From: Phreatobacter sp.
Lineage (GTDB): Bacteria; Pseudomonadota; Alphaproteobacteria; Rhizobiales; Phreatobacteraceae
Length of the DNA: 64,000 nucleotides
Direction: 5' to 3'
Assembly: GCF_022843985.1 (NCBI RefSeq)
Contig: NZ_JALHMP010000002.1
Location: forward strand, 124,001 to 188,000
In this document: positions 55,157 to 63,261 of the stretch, in pieces
Numbering within the stretch: the first letter of the stretch is position 1
How the letters are laid out: every line of letters starts with the position of its first letter
Notes under the pieces: model-generated
What the model was told of the DNA's origin: nothing
Database searches by the model: none
The model's input: the letters and a program-made list of their open reading frames with translations, nothing else
Made by a program: the position numbers and the translations under genes

Positions 55157-56431
55157 TTAACGGTACCAGAGCGTCGGCAGCGCCGTGGTGAACCACGGGA
55201 AGACCGAGATCAGCACCAGCACGAACAGCAGCGGCACCAGGAAGGGCGTCACGCCCGATACGGTGCGTTCGAAGGAGATATTGGCCACTTTCGACAGGAC
55301 GAAGAGCACCATCCCGACGGGCGGTGTGATCAGGCCAATCATCAGATTCAGCACCATCACGACGCCGAACTGGACGGGATCGATGCCGACCTTCAGGATG
55401 ATGGGCATCAAGATCGGCACGAGAATGGAGATCACCGCGATCGTCTCCATGAAGCAGCCCACCACCAGCAGGAAGAGGTTGATGAGCAGCATGATCAGCA
55501 GCGGGTTGTCGGTGATCGACAGCAACCCTGTGGCAATCGCCTCGGTCACGCGCGTGGTGGTCAGCACCCAACCGAACAGCGACGCGGCGGCGACGATGAT
55601 GAGCACGCTGGCCGTGGTCTCGATGGTCTCCACCGTGATGCGGTAGAACTGTTTGAGCGACAGCGACCGGTAGAGCAGCGCCCCGAGCAGCAGCGCCCAG
55701 GCGCAGGCCGCGATCGCCGCCTCGGTCGGCGTGAAGATGCCCAGCGACATCCCGCCGATGATCAGCGCCGGTGTGAACAGCGCCGGGATCGCGCGGACGA
55801 AGGTCTGCCCCAGCGCCTTCATCCGGAACACCTGGTCGCGGCCGATCCCGTGCCGGCGTGCATACCAGGTGACGTAGAACATCAGGATCACCGCCATGAG
55901 GACTCCGGGAATGAGCCCGCCGGCGAAGAGCTGGCCGATGGAGACATTGCCGACGACGCCGAAGATCACCATCGGCAGCGAGGGGGGGATGATCGGCCCG
56001 ATGGTCGAGGAGGCCGCGGTGATTCCGACGGCGAACTCGTCCTTGTAGCCATGGTCGCGCATGGCCTTGATCTCGATCGTGCCGAGGCCTCCGGCATCCG
56101 CCACGGCCGTTCCCGACATGCCCGCGAAGACCACCGAGCCCACGACATTGACGTGGCCGAGGCCGCCTTTCATCCAGCCGACCGCCGAGACGGCGAAATC
56201 ATAGATGCGGTTGGTGATGCCGGCGGTGTTCATCAGGTTGCCGGCGAGGATGAAGAAGGGCACGGCCAGCAGCGGGAAGGAATCGACGCCGCCGGCCATG
56301 CGGTGGAGCACCACGAAGTCCGGGATCATCGTCTCGAACTTGATGTAGGCGAGTGACCCCGCCGCGAGTGCCACGAAGATCGGCGTACCGAGGAGCAAAA
56401 GGATGACGAAGATGCCGAAAAGCCAGAACAT
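55157..56431 (-). CDS. dctM: TRAP transporter large permease (DctM)
   Basis: A 424-residue, twelve-helix-type DctM subunit of the usual length, catalysing sodium-coupled uptake of the substrate delivered by the receptor. Family sequence runs from LLLLGTPIFVALAAGSLAYI through SAVGWMKGGLGHVNVVGSVVFAGMSGTAVADAGGLGTIEIKAM and GPIIPPSLPMVIFGV to GIDPVQFGVVMVLNLMIGLITPPVGMVLFVLS. It ends the operon gntR-dctP-dctQ-dctM on the minus strand, nine bases after dctQ. The substrate is likely an organic or sugar acid but cannot be fixed. The C-terminus faces a terminator. Confidence 0.94.
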   Translation of the reverse strand: MFWLFGIFVILLLLGTPIFVALAAGSLAYIKFETMIPDFVVLHRMAGGVDSFPLLAVPFFILAGNLMNTAGITNRIYDFAVSAVGWMKGGLGHVNVVGSVVFAGMSGTAVADAGGLGTIEIKAMRDHGYKDEFAVGITAASSTIGPIIPPSLPMVIFGVVGNVSIGQLFAGGLIPGVLMAVILMFYVTWYARRHGIGRDQVFRMKALGQTFVRAIPALFTPALIIGGMSLGIFTPTEAAIAACAWALLLGALLYRSLSLKQFYRITVETIETTASVLIIVAAASLFGWVLTTTRVTEAIATGLLSITDNPLLIMLLINLFLLVVGCFMETIAVISILVPILMPIILKVGIDPVQFGVVMVLNLMIGLITPPVGMVLFVLSKVANISFERTVSGVTPFLVPLLFVLVLISVFPWFTTALPTLWYR

Positions 56432-56440
56432 GCTCAGCCC

Positions 56441-56995
56441 TCAATCGATGATGAGGCCCTGACGGGCCGGGTCCGGGCGCCAGCCACGGCGGGCATTGGC
56501 GATGAACATCTGGCCGGCACGCCAGAGCATGAGCAGGCAGCCGACGAGGATGCCGCCATAGACGATGCTCATCGACAGGTCGAAGACCGTCATGCGCTGG
56601 ATCTCCATGCGCTCGGTCACCTGCCAGGCGAACCAGACGAGCAGGGCGACGAAGCCCAGCACGATCACGTCGATCAGGAAGTTGAGCAGGCGGACGGCCG
56701 GTGCCGGAAGGAACTGATGCAGCACCTCCACGGCGATGTGGCTGCGCCGGCGCATGGCCACTGCCGAGCCGACGAAGGTCACCCACATCAGCAGGTAGCG
56801 GGCGATCTCCTCCGTCCATGCGAAGGACGAGTTGAGGATGTAGCGGGAGAAGAACTGGAGGAAGACGACGAAGGCCATCAACCAGAACAGGGCGAAGGCG
56901 ATCCAGTCCTCGGGATAGTGCTCGATCTGCACATCCGGGTCTTCGACGACGATCAGATGATCGGCGCCGGGCGCGGTCGGGGGCTGCGGTGACAT
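56441..56995 (-). CDS. dctQ: TRAP transporter small permease (DctQ)
   Basis: A 184-residue protein with four membrane helices: WIAFALFWLMAFVVFLQFFSRYI, then YLLMWVTFVGSAVAMRRRSHIAVEVL, then FLIDVIVLGFVALLVWFAW, then MSIVYGGILVGCLLMLWRA. The SFAWTEEIARYLLMWVTFVGSA segment is the DctQ signature. The start is ATG 56995 (MSPQPPTAPGADHLI); in-frame codons further upstream run into non-coding sequence and the end of dctP. It sits between dctP and dctM. Confidence 0.92.
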   Translation of the reverse strand: MSPQPPTAPGADHLIVVEDPDVQIEHYPEDWIAFALFWLMAFVVFLQFFSRYILNSSFAWTEEIARYLLMWVTFVGSAVAMRRRSHIAVEVLHQFLPAPAVRLLNFLIDVIVLGFVALLVWFAWQVTERMEIQRMTVFDLSMSIVYGGILVGCLLMLWRAGQMFIANARRGWRPDPARQGLIID

Positions 56996-57099
56996 GGGAA
57001 CCTTGTCGGCCAGGCGGTGTGGGACGCTGCAGGGGACGGTGGCGCCGGCGCAGGCACCACCGTCCCCAGTGTCGGAGCGGAGCGGGCGGCGGGGCCGCC

Positions 57100-58110
57100 T
57101 CAGCTGGAGGAGGCGAGCCCCTGGAGTGCGTCGTATTCGGCCTTCGACCAGCCGGCGCCAGAGGCCGCATCGTTGTGCAGCGGCACAGCCGCAGCCCGGA
57201 ACGCCGCGCGGTCCGGTGAGATGACGGTCTTGCCGAGCTTGCGGAATTCCTCCGCCAGCTTCTGCTCGCTCTCGCGGATCTGGTTCGACGCGCGCGAGGC
57301 GGCCTCCATCAACACGTCCGAGAAGATCTTTTTCTCCGCGTCGTTCAGCCGGGCCCAGATGTGGCTGCCGACGATCGACAGCAGCGACTCCGTGATGTGG
57401 CCGGTGAGCATGATGTGGCTCTGCACCTCGTAGAACTTCTTCGCCATGATCGTGGGAAGCGGGTTCTCCTGGCCGTCGACCGTGCCCTGCTGCAGCGCCA
57501 GATAGACTTCGGCGAAGGCGATCGGCGTGGCGTTGGCGCCCACCGACTTGGTGAACATCAGGAAGAGAGGCGCCGGCGGCACGCGCAGCTTCATGCCGCG
57601 CATGTCCTCGGGCTTGTTGATCGCACGGTTGGCGGTCACATGGCGCTCGCCGTAATAGGTGAGGGCGGTCACCTTGTGTCGCGTGCGGCCCTCGTAGCCC
57701 GAGGCGATCTGCCGGAACAGCGGCGAGTCGCGGTAGGCCCTCCAGTGGTTGAAGTCGCGCAGCACATAGGGCGCGTTGGTGATGGCGATCGGCCTGTGGA
57801 TTGAGCCGGCAAAGGCGACGCCGGTATAGATGATGTCGACCGTTCCGAGGCCGAGCGCCTCGTTGATCTGGTTCTCGTTGCCGAGCTGCGAAGCCGGGAA
57901 GACCTCGATCTGGTATTTGCCATTGGTTCGCTTGGCGATCTCCGAGGCGGCCCAGAGCGCATCGGTGTGATAGGGCTCGGCGGTCTCGTAGACATGGGCC
58001 CATTTCAGCTTCGTCTGCTGGGCGCGCAGCGGCGTGGCGCTGAAGGGGGCGATGGCTGTCGTTGCAAGTCCGGCGCCCGCGATCAGGGCGTTGCGGCGTG
58101 TGATGGTCAT
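57100..58110 (-). CDS. dctP: TRAP transporter solute-binding protein (DctP)
   Basis: A 336-residue periplasmic receptor with a signal peptide (TITRRNALIAGAGLATTAIA, cleavage near LRAQQ). DctP-type features are KLKWAHVYETAEPYHTDALWAA, YQIEVFPASQLGNENQINEALGLGTVDIIYTGVA, the conserved Arg segment DMRGMKLRVPPAPLFLMF, NATPIAFAEVYLALQQGTVDGQENP and KFYEVQSHIMLTGH. The Arg in KLRVP binds carboxylate ligands in this family. First structural gene after gntR; dctQ and dctM follow. The ligand is probably a C4-dicarboxylate, sugar acid or similar. Confidence 0.93.
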   Translation of the reverse strand: MTITRRNALIAGAGLATTAIAPFSATPLRAQQTKLKWAHVYETAEPYHTDALWAASEIAKRTNGKYQIEVFPASQLGNENQINEALGLGTVDIIYTGVAFAGSIHRPIAITNAPYVLRDFNHWRAYRDSPLFRQIASGYEGRTRHKVTALTYYGERHVTANRAINKPEDMRGMKLRVPPAPLFLMFTKSVGANATPIAFAEVYLALQQGTVDGQENPLPTIMAKKFYEVQSHIMLTGHITESLLSIVGSHIWARLNDAEKKIFSDVLMEAASRASNQIRESEQKLAEEFRKLGKTVISPDRAAFRAAAVPLHNDAASGAGWSKAEYDALQGLASSS

Positions 58111-58206
58111 GGGGTGTCCTCCCTACCCGTGGTGGTGATGGTTTGGGCGGTTGATCCGCCGCTTGTTGCCGCGCCGCCCTTGGCGGGTGCACGCGGTGTG
58201 AATGTC

Positions 58207-58935
58207 TCAGGCGCGCTTCAGGTCGGGCCGCCCCGTATCCTCCAGGAAAAAGTCCGGATTGAAGCGCTCGAGATCCTCGGCGCCGAGTTTGAGCCCGTCG
58301 AGATGCCGGCCCATGGCTTCGGCGGCGGCGTCCGGCCGGCGTTGTTCGATGGCCTTCAGCACGGCGTCGTGCTCGGCGACCACCCGCGCCATCCGTCCGG
58401 CGAGGGGCAGGGTCAGGCGTCGGAACCGGTCGACCTGCAATTTCACATGCCTGACGAGCGACCAGACGCCGGGATGGCCGCCGGCAGCGGCAATCGCCTC
58501 GTGAAAGGCCTCGTCAGCCCGGTGAAAGGCTTCGGTATCGCCGGCTTCGGCTGCTTCCGCCGTGCGGGCCACGATGGCGCCGAGCTCGATGATCTGGCTT
58601 CGGGACGCGCGCTCCACGGCAGCGCGTACCGCATGCTGCTCCAGAACCCGCCGGATGGTGATCGCTTCGGGAAGGTCGGCGAGCGGGATGCGCGAGACAT
58701 AGGTCCCTGACTTCGAGACGATGTCCACCAGCCCCTCGTCCGACAGGCGCAGCAAGGCCTCGCGCACCGGCGTGCGGCTGACGCCGTGCTGGGCGGCGAT
58801 ATCCTTCTCGTTGAGCTGAGACCCCGGTGCGAGACGGAGCGACAGGATATCGTCGCGCAACAGGCCATGGACCGTCGTCGCCGCCGTCCGGCCGCGTGAC
58901 GCCCTGTCCCGCACTCCCCCGATCACTGTCAGCAT
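58207..58935 (-). CDS. GntR-family (FadR/FCD) transcriptional regulator
   Basis: A 242-residue regulator. The winged-helix N-terminal part has LRDDILSLRLAPGSQLNEKDIAAQHGVSRTPVREALLRLSDEGLV, typical of GntR. The C-terminal FCD ligand domain holds the metal/carboxylate-binding Asp/His pattern (AFHRADEAFHEAIAAAGGH and VVAEHDAVLKAI). It likely senses the TRAP substrate or a breakdown product. It lies directly upstream of dctP on the same strand (96 bases). A perfect 12-base palindrome 27 bases before its ATG is the probable operator. Confidence 0.93.
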   Translation of the reverse strand: MLTVIGGVRDRASRGRTAATTVHGLLRDDILSLRLAPGSQLNEKDIAAQHGVSRTPVREALLRLSDEGLVDIVSKSGTYVSRIPLADLPEAITIRRVLEQHAVRAAVERASRSQIIELGAIVARTAEAAEAGDTEAFHRADEAFHEAIAAAGGHPGVWSLVRHVKLQVDRFRRLTLPLAGRMARVVAEHDAVLKAIEQRRPDAAAEAMGRHLDGLKLGAEDLERFNPDFFLEDTGRPDLKRA

Positions 58936-58961
58936 ATCCACTCCTGATATGAGAGGTACAC

Positions 58962-58973
58962 CTGATATATCAG
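58962..58973. promoter_or_regulatory. GntR-type palindromic operator
   Basis: CTGATATATCAG is a perfect 12-base palindrome 27 bases upstream of the gntR start. A half-site CTGATAT lies at 58944-58950, 18 bases away. AT-rich palindromes of this type are common FadR-subfamily operators. Autoregulation and control of the TRAP operon are inferred. Confidence 0.65.
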
Positions 58974-59261
58974 CTTGGCAACGGGCTCGGGAAGAATGCA
59001 GGTGGCGCGGGGGATCGGGTGTGGCGCGAGATTGCGCAGCGAGTCGCGGTCCGTGATCACGGGGTGACGACGCGGCCAGACCGACGTGACAGGAGCAGGA
59101 CCCGTCAACTGGCGTCAGATCCGTACCGGTCCTGACCAACCTGAACTGGGGGTATGGCGATGGGGGAGAGCATGTAGACAGCCGCGGCGCAGGTCCGACG
59201 CCGATCCGGTTTGTGGCCGAATTGAGTATGGACGCTGAGTGGCTGCTGCAGCGGAGGGCGG

Positions 59262-59603
59262 ATGCCAAGGCTGTTGGGTCTGACTGCCTTGATGGCGGTG
59301 GTATTCAGTACAACCTATGCGTTGATGAATGCCGATGTTCTTGACCCCAGTGCCGGCGTTCGAGCGGTCACTGCGCAAATTCTGGTCCTGGTCGTCAGCA
59401 TTTTCGGAGCGAGCCGATCCACGTGGGTCGTGGTTACCGCGGTGCTGAATGCCGAGATGCAGGTCTGGATGACGATCCGCGTGTCACGCCATGGCTCCCC
59501 TTTGGAATACCGGTTCTGGCTGGCGATTCACACTGCAGTCGGAATGGCATTCCTCGGGCTTGTCATCCGTTCCGCGGCAAAACTAGCGAATGCCGGCGTC
59601 TGA
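59262..59603 (+). CDS. Small membrane protein, unknown
   Basis: A 113-residue protein with about three or four hydrophobic segments (LGLTALMAVVFSTTYALMNA, AQILVLVVSIFGASRSTWVVVTAVLN, FWLAIHTAVGMAFLGLVIRSAA). It has no recognised family. GGAGGG five bases before ATG 59262 is a good ribosome-binding site. The coding bias is weaker and the G+C lower than in the neighbours, hinting at acquired or relaxed DNA. It lies about 290 bases beyond the gntR operator and is convergent with a small minus-strand gene. Confidence 0.55.
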   Translation: MPRLLGLTALMAVVFSTTYALMNADVLDPSAGVRAVTAQILVLVVSIFGASRSTWVVVTAVLNAEMQVWMTIRVSRHGSPLEYRFWLAIHTAVGMAFLGLVIRSAAKLANAGV

Positions 59604-59628
59604 CCCTGCGTCATCGGACGGTTGGGAG

Positions 59629-59829
59629 CTATATCCTGCCATTGGGCCGCGGATGGGTTGAAGATCCGGGAATGGTTTTGCCAGGGGGCATCCGTCCGAT
59701 CTGTTCGCGAAAGGCTGGTGGATCACGCCGCCAACGACGGTACCACGCGATCACAACCAACCCGATCAGCAGGACCGCGGTCATTGCCCAGCCCGTGAGG
59801 GCATCGAGGTCGAAGTTAGCCTCACCCAA
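59629..59829 (-). CDS. Small single-helix membrane protein
   Basis: 66 residues starting at TTG 59829 with AAAGGA eight bases upstream (ATG 59784 is an alternative). One membrane helix (WAMTAVLLIGLVVIAWYRRWRR) is followed by a basic stop-transfer and a hydrophilic tail. Unknown family. Convergent with the preceding small membrane gene. Evidence is limited to hydropathy and ribosome-binding site. Confidence 0.45.
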   Translation of the reverse strand: MGEANFDLDALTGWAMTAVLLIGLVVIAWYRRWRRDPPAFREQIGRMPPGKTIPGSSTHPRPNGRI

Positions 59830-59849
59830 GATAGTCGTCCTTTGGTATG

Positions 59850-59981
59850 TCAGGGAAGTCTACCACTGAGACCGACTACGAGAATAACCAGAATGAGCAC
59901 GGTCACGATAGCCCATCGTCTTGCAGATGAGGCAAACGGAGTAAAAAGCCACAAAATCCAAGGTGGTCGGTGCCCTCGCAT
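59850..59981 (-). CDS. Possible small membrane protein
   Basis: 43 residues (HRPPWILWLFTPFASSARR then AIVTVLILVILVVGL): a basic N-terminus and one strong membrane helix. The upstream Shine-Dalgarno is weak and homologues are not known to me. It lies in a low-GC patch with no better gene. Listed as tentative. Confidence 0.3.
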   Translation of the reverse strand: MRGHRPPWILWLFTPFASSARRWAIVTVLILVILVVGLSGRLP

Positions 59982-60220
59982 CAGCTCTGCTCTTGGTTGT
60001 TGCGTCAGGGAGATTCGATTGGGCTCCATCCTACTTGGAAGTTGGAGCCTCCGACAAACCGGGGGCGGTTCAGTATAAGCCACCCAGCCCGCGTGACGTA
60101 ACGATCCGAGCTGCACTCCCGAATGGGATCTCACGTCTGCCAAGACGGACGGCGATCTTCGATGTCGTTGCCTTGGCTCGACGATCGATGGCCCGTCAAA
60201 ACAGTCAATGGATCGCCGAC

Positions 60221-61084
60221 ATGCTCAATCGCCGTACTCTATTTGCGACTGCTGGCGCTATCGTCGCATCGCCTGCCTACCTCAGGGCTCAAGGCACCCG
60301 GCTTCGCTTTGCCGTCGGTCCGTTCCAGCCGACGCCTTCGGACACGCGAAGGGCTTTTGAGCCCTTTTTCAGGCATCTGGCCGAGCGGCTCGGTCGGCCT
60401 TATGACCTCGTCGTCACGAATGACTGGGCGGGAATCGCGATCGCGCTGGCCAATGGGCAGGCAGATGTTGCGTGGATGGGGCCCTGGGGCTACGTCCTTG
60501 CCCATCATCAGGGCGGCGCGCAGGCCATCGCCACCGTCAAGTACGATGGCAATCCCTTCTATCATGCGATCATTCTCGCACGTCCGGGCCTCACAATCTC
60601 CTCCTGGCCCGATGGTGCCAAGGGCTTGCGGATCTCCTTCGCCGATGTGGGCTCGACCTCGGGTTGGCTGATCCCGACCCATTATTTCAGGACGCGCGGG
60701 ATCGATCCCAAGACCTTCTTCCAGTACCGGGATGGCGCCTCCCATCCGGCCAATGTAACGGCGGTTGCCAATGGCCATGTCGATCTTGCCACAGATTTCG
60801 ATCGCAATTTCAACGGTATGGCCGATCGCGGCCTTGTCAGGCGCGATGAGGTGAAGATCGTCTGGACATCCGAGCCTTTGCCGAACGACCCGCTTGTTGT
60901 CCGCGCCGGCTTTGATCCGGCAATCACGGACCGGATCCGGGAGATTGTCACGGCGATCTCCGAAGGTGATGCACGCAGTATCATGCCCCCTCGCTACACG
61001 GGCTGGGTCAGTGCGGATCACAAGGCCTATGCGCTGATCGAAGCGGCGGGTGTTGCTGTTGGCCGCCTGCAGCCGAAAACCTGA
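60221..61084 (+). CDS. phnD: Phosphonate-type ABC transporter substrate-binding protein (PhnD-like)
   Basis: A 287-residue PhnD-like periplasmic binding protein with a twin-arginine-like signal (MLNRRTLFATAGAIVASPAY). It shows LRFAVGPFQPTPSDTRRAFEPFFRHLAERLGR, YDLVVTNDWAGIAIALANGQADVAWMGPWGYVLA and ISFADVGSTSGWLIP, the ligand-binding pattern for phosphonates, phosphite or phosphate esters. The start is ATG 60221 (signal peptide in good position); ATG 60188 is an alternative. Its stop overlaps the phnE start (TGATG). The first gene of phnD-phnE-phnC. Confidence 0.88.
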   Translation: MLNRRTLFATAGAIVASPAYLRAQGTRLRFAVGPFQPTPSDTRRAFEPFFRHLAERLGRPYDLVVTNDWAGIAIALANGQADVAWMGPWGYVLAHHQGGAQAIATVKYDGNPFYHAIILARPGLTISSWPDGAKGLRISFADVGSTSGWLIPTHYFRTRGIDPKTFFQYRDGASHPANVTAVANGHVDLATDFDRNFNGMADRGLVRRDEVKIVWTSEPLPNDPLVVRAGFDPAITDRIREIVTAISEGDARSIMPPRYTGWVSADHKAYALIEAAGVAVGRLQPKT

Positions 61085-61935
61085 TGCTTTCCCCGCATGC
61101 CGCGCCGGGAGGCGGAACGAAACCGACGTCAAAGGATCCTGGGGTGCCGGACAAGCCATCGACCCCGGTGGCCGCACCGGGGCGACGGCTGGGCTTCTTC
61201 CTGCTCCTGCTCGGCGGGGTCGCCTTCTATGCGCTTTGCCTTTCGGTTGCCGAGGTCAGCGTCCCGCGGCTTCTGGAGGGCCTTCCCCGCCTTGGAACCT
61301 GGATCGCCCGATCCTGGCCGCCCGACCTGAGCGAACTCGACGTTCTCGTCTACCGAGGCCTCGAGACCGTGGCGATGGCTACGGTCGGCGTGTCATTCGG
61401 CGCTCTCATCGCAGCCCCTGTCTGTCTGCTTGCGGCACGCAATACCGGCATCTCTCCGCTTGTTGCCCTTCCGGCACGATGGCTTCTGAATGTTCTGCGC
61501 GGGATCGATTCCTTCGTCTTCGCGCTCATCTTCGTTGCCGCCGTGGGGCTCGGGCCATTTGCCGGGGTGCTCGGCATCGCGCTGCATACAGCCGGATCGA
61601 TCGCCAAGCTCTGGGCCGAAGCCATCGAGGCGACCGAGATCGGCCCGGTCGAGGCGGCTCGGATGAGCGGGGCAGGGCGGCTCAGCGTGTTCCTGCATGC
61701 GCAGTTGCCGGATGTGCTGCCGCAACTCTCCTCGATCCTGCTCTACATGTGGGAGTTCAACGTCCGCGCTTCGACGGTGCTGGGCATTGTGGGCGCTGGT
61801 GGTATCGGCCAGGAGCTCAAGAACAGTGTCGACCTGCTTCTCTTCGATCGGGTTTTGACGATCCTTCTCGTTATCCTCGTGATGGTCACGCTCATCGACC
61901 AGTTGAGCGCTTGGCTCCGGCGGCGGCTTTCATGA
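61084..61935 (+). CDS. phnE: Phosphonate-type ABC transporter permease (PhnE-like)
   Basis: A 283-residue inner-membrane permease with about six helices. The coupling EAA-like loop with the ABC protein is seen in AEAIEATEIGPVEAARMSGAG, then LPDVLPQLSSILLYMWEFNVRASTVLGIVGAGGIGQEL, typical of PhnE. Its first residues are a cytosolic tail before helix LGFFLLLLGGVAFYALCLSV. Start and stop each overlap the neighbouring genes (TGATG and ATGA), so the three are translated in coupled fashion. Confidence 0.9.
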   Translation: MLSPHAAPGGGTKPTSKDPGVPDKPSTPVAAPGRRLGFFLLLLGGVAFYALCLSVAEVSVPRLLEGLPRLGTWIARSWPPDLSELDVLVYRGLETVAMATVGVSFGALIAAPVCLLAARNTGISPLVALPARWLLNVLRGIDSFVFALIFVAAVGLGPFAGVLGIALHTAGSIAKLWAEAIEATEIGPVEAARMSGAGRLSVFLHAQLPDVLPQLSSILLYMWEFNVRASTVLGIVGAGGIGQELKNSVDLLLFDRVLTILLVILVMVTLIDQLSAWLRRRLS

Positions 61936-62636
61936 CCACGGTTCTCGCAGTCTCCGGGCTCTCCAAGCGTTTCGGACACCTGGTCGCGCTTGACGATGCG
62001 TCACTGGAGGTGGCTGCCGGAGAAGTGGTTGCCGTACTTGGCCCCAGCGGATCCGGCAAGTCCACGCTCTTTCGATGCATCGCCCGGCTGACCGAACCTG
62101 ATAGGGGTTCGATTCAGATCAACCGGGTCGCCTATGATGGACTGAAGGGCCGCGCCCTGCGCCAAGCCCGCGGCCAGATCGGTGTCGTCTTCCAACAGTT
62201 CAACCTGGTCAGGCGGCGATCGGCGTGTGCCAACGTCATGACGGCGGCTCTGCCATCGCTTCCAGCCTGGCGGGTTGCATTGGGACTTTATCCGCCCGCC
62301 CTCAGGGCCAAGGCCGATGATGCGCTGGCATCGGTGGGGCTTGCCGCTCAACGGAACCAGCGCGCCGATACGCTCTCGGGTGGCCAGCAGCAGCGGGTGG
62401 CCATCGCACGGGCGCTCATGCAGGACAGCTGCATCCTGCTCGCCGATGAGCCTGTCGCAAGTCTCGATCCGGATGCGGCACGCCTCGTTCTCGGATTGAT
62501 GCGTGACCTCGCCCGTTCACGCGGCCTCGGCATTCTCTGCACCTTGCATCAACCCGAACTTGCCGCCGAATTCGCAGACAGGATCTTGTCGATGGAGGCA
62601 GGTCGCATCGTCAGCCAAGGTACCTGTCGGGCCTGA
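61932..62636 (+). CDS. phnC: Phosphonate-type ABC transporter ATPase (PhnC-like)
   Basis: A 234-residue ABC ATPase. Walker A GPSGSGKST, Q-loop VVFQQFNLV, signature LSGGQQQRVAIARAL, Walker B CILLADEPVASLD and the H-loop His (LHQPE) are all intact. The 'VVFQQFNLVRRRSACANVM' stretch is typical of PhnC. It powers the PhnE permease from the cytoplasmic face. ATG overlaps phnE by four bases. No C-P lyase or phosphonatase genes are in the window, so the substrate could equally be phosphite or another P-ester. Confidence 0.92.
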   Translation: MTTVLAVSGLSKRFGHLVALDDASLEVAAGEVVAVLGPSGSGKSTLFRCIARLTEPDRGSIQINRVAYDGLKGRALRQARGQIGVVFQQFNLVRRRSACANVMTAALPSLPAWRVALGLYPPALRAKADDALASVGLAAQRNQRADTLSGGQQQRVAIARALMQDSCILLADEPVASLDPDAARLVLGLMRDLARSRGLGILCTLHQPELAAEFADRILSMEAGRIVSQGTCRA

Positions 62637-63261
62637 CGATTGGTTCCCTGCCGGCGTGCCCGCTCCATTCGACTCGCGGGGCCAGACGTTCCCGATTTCC
62701 GTTTGGCGGCCCCAGAAAGCGACCGGTTGGCAAGGTCAGCTTCGCGCCGCCAAACCGTAAGCAATAGTGGACCCCGAAGGCAGACCCTTCGCAACCTGAC
62801 CTATTTCGCTGCGGCTTTTTCGGCGCTGAGGACAGCGCTAGTCTGACGACAAGAGCGAGGCGCCGTGCGGCCGTGACTGCGGCAAGGCCTCCGGGGCTTT
62901 CCTGGAGGGCGGCCAGGCAGTCACCGACGCAGCGGGCTTGAGGACTGTTCAGCCTGTTGAGGCCGTCATGGCTGGACATCGTCGCCCGTCTCTCCTCCTG
63001 GTGCGCCGGGTCCGAAGACCTCACGGCCACTGCCTGGCCTGCGGACGCCAGCCATGGAGCTTGTCGCCGCCGAAGCTCCCGGGTCCGGACCATGAGGTCG
63101 CTGTTCCGTGTCAAAATCCCGCGCTCGCGGCACGGAAAGGCCTATCGCGGTGAAATGCCGCGGTATGGCCTTGTTCCAGGTCAATCCCGAACCCGCCCGC
63201 TCTGCCAAAGTGACCCCAGTTCGGACCACGGGGTAGGCGTCTTGGTCCCCTGAAGGGAGCG
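62637..63261. other. Intergenic region without a supported gene
   Basis: 625 bases between phnC and phaC. Open frames here (for example on the minus strand, 62611-63114) show no recognisable domain, biased arginine/serine-rich translations and no good ribosome-binding sites. The segment CAAAGTGACCCC near 63205 resembles sequences found at ends of some IS21-like elements, but no transposase remnant was seen. The phaC promoter should lie in the last ~100 bases; AAGGGAG precedes its start. Confidence 0.5.

Noticed and set aside
55145-56356. Plus-strand frame of 403 residues opposite the second dctM
   Set aside because: Same antisense effect. The minus strand encodes a full TRAP permease of normal length.
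62611-63114. Minus-strand frame of 167 residues between phnC and phaC
   Set aside because: No domain, no clear ribosome-binding site, and it overlaps the 3' end of phnC. Treated as non-coding.
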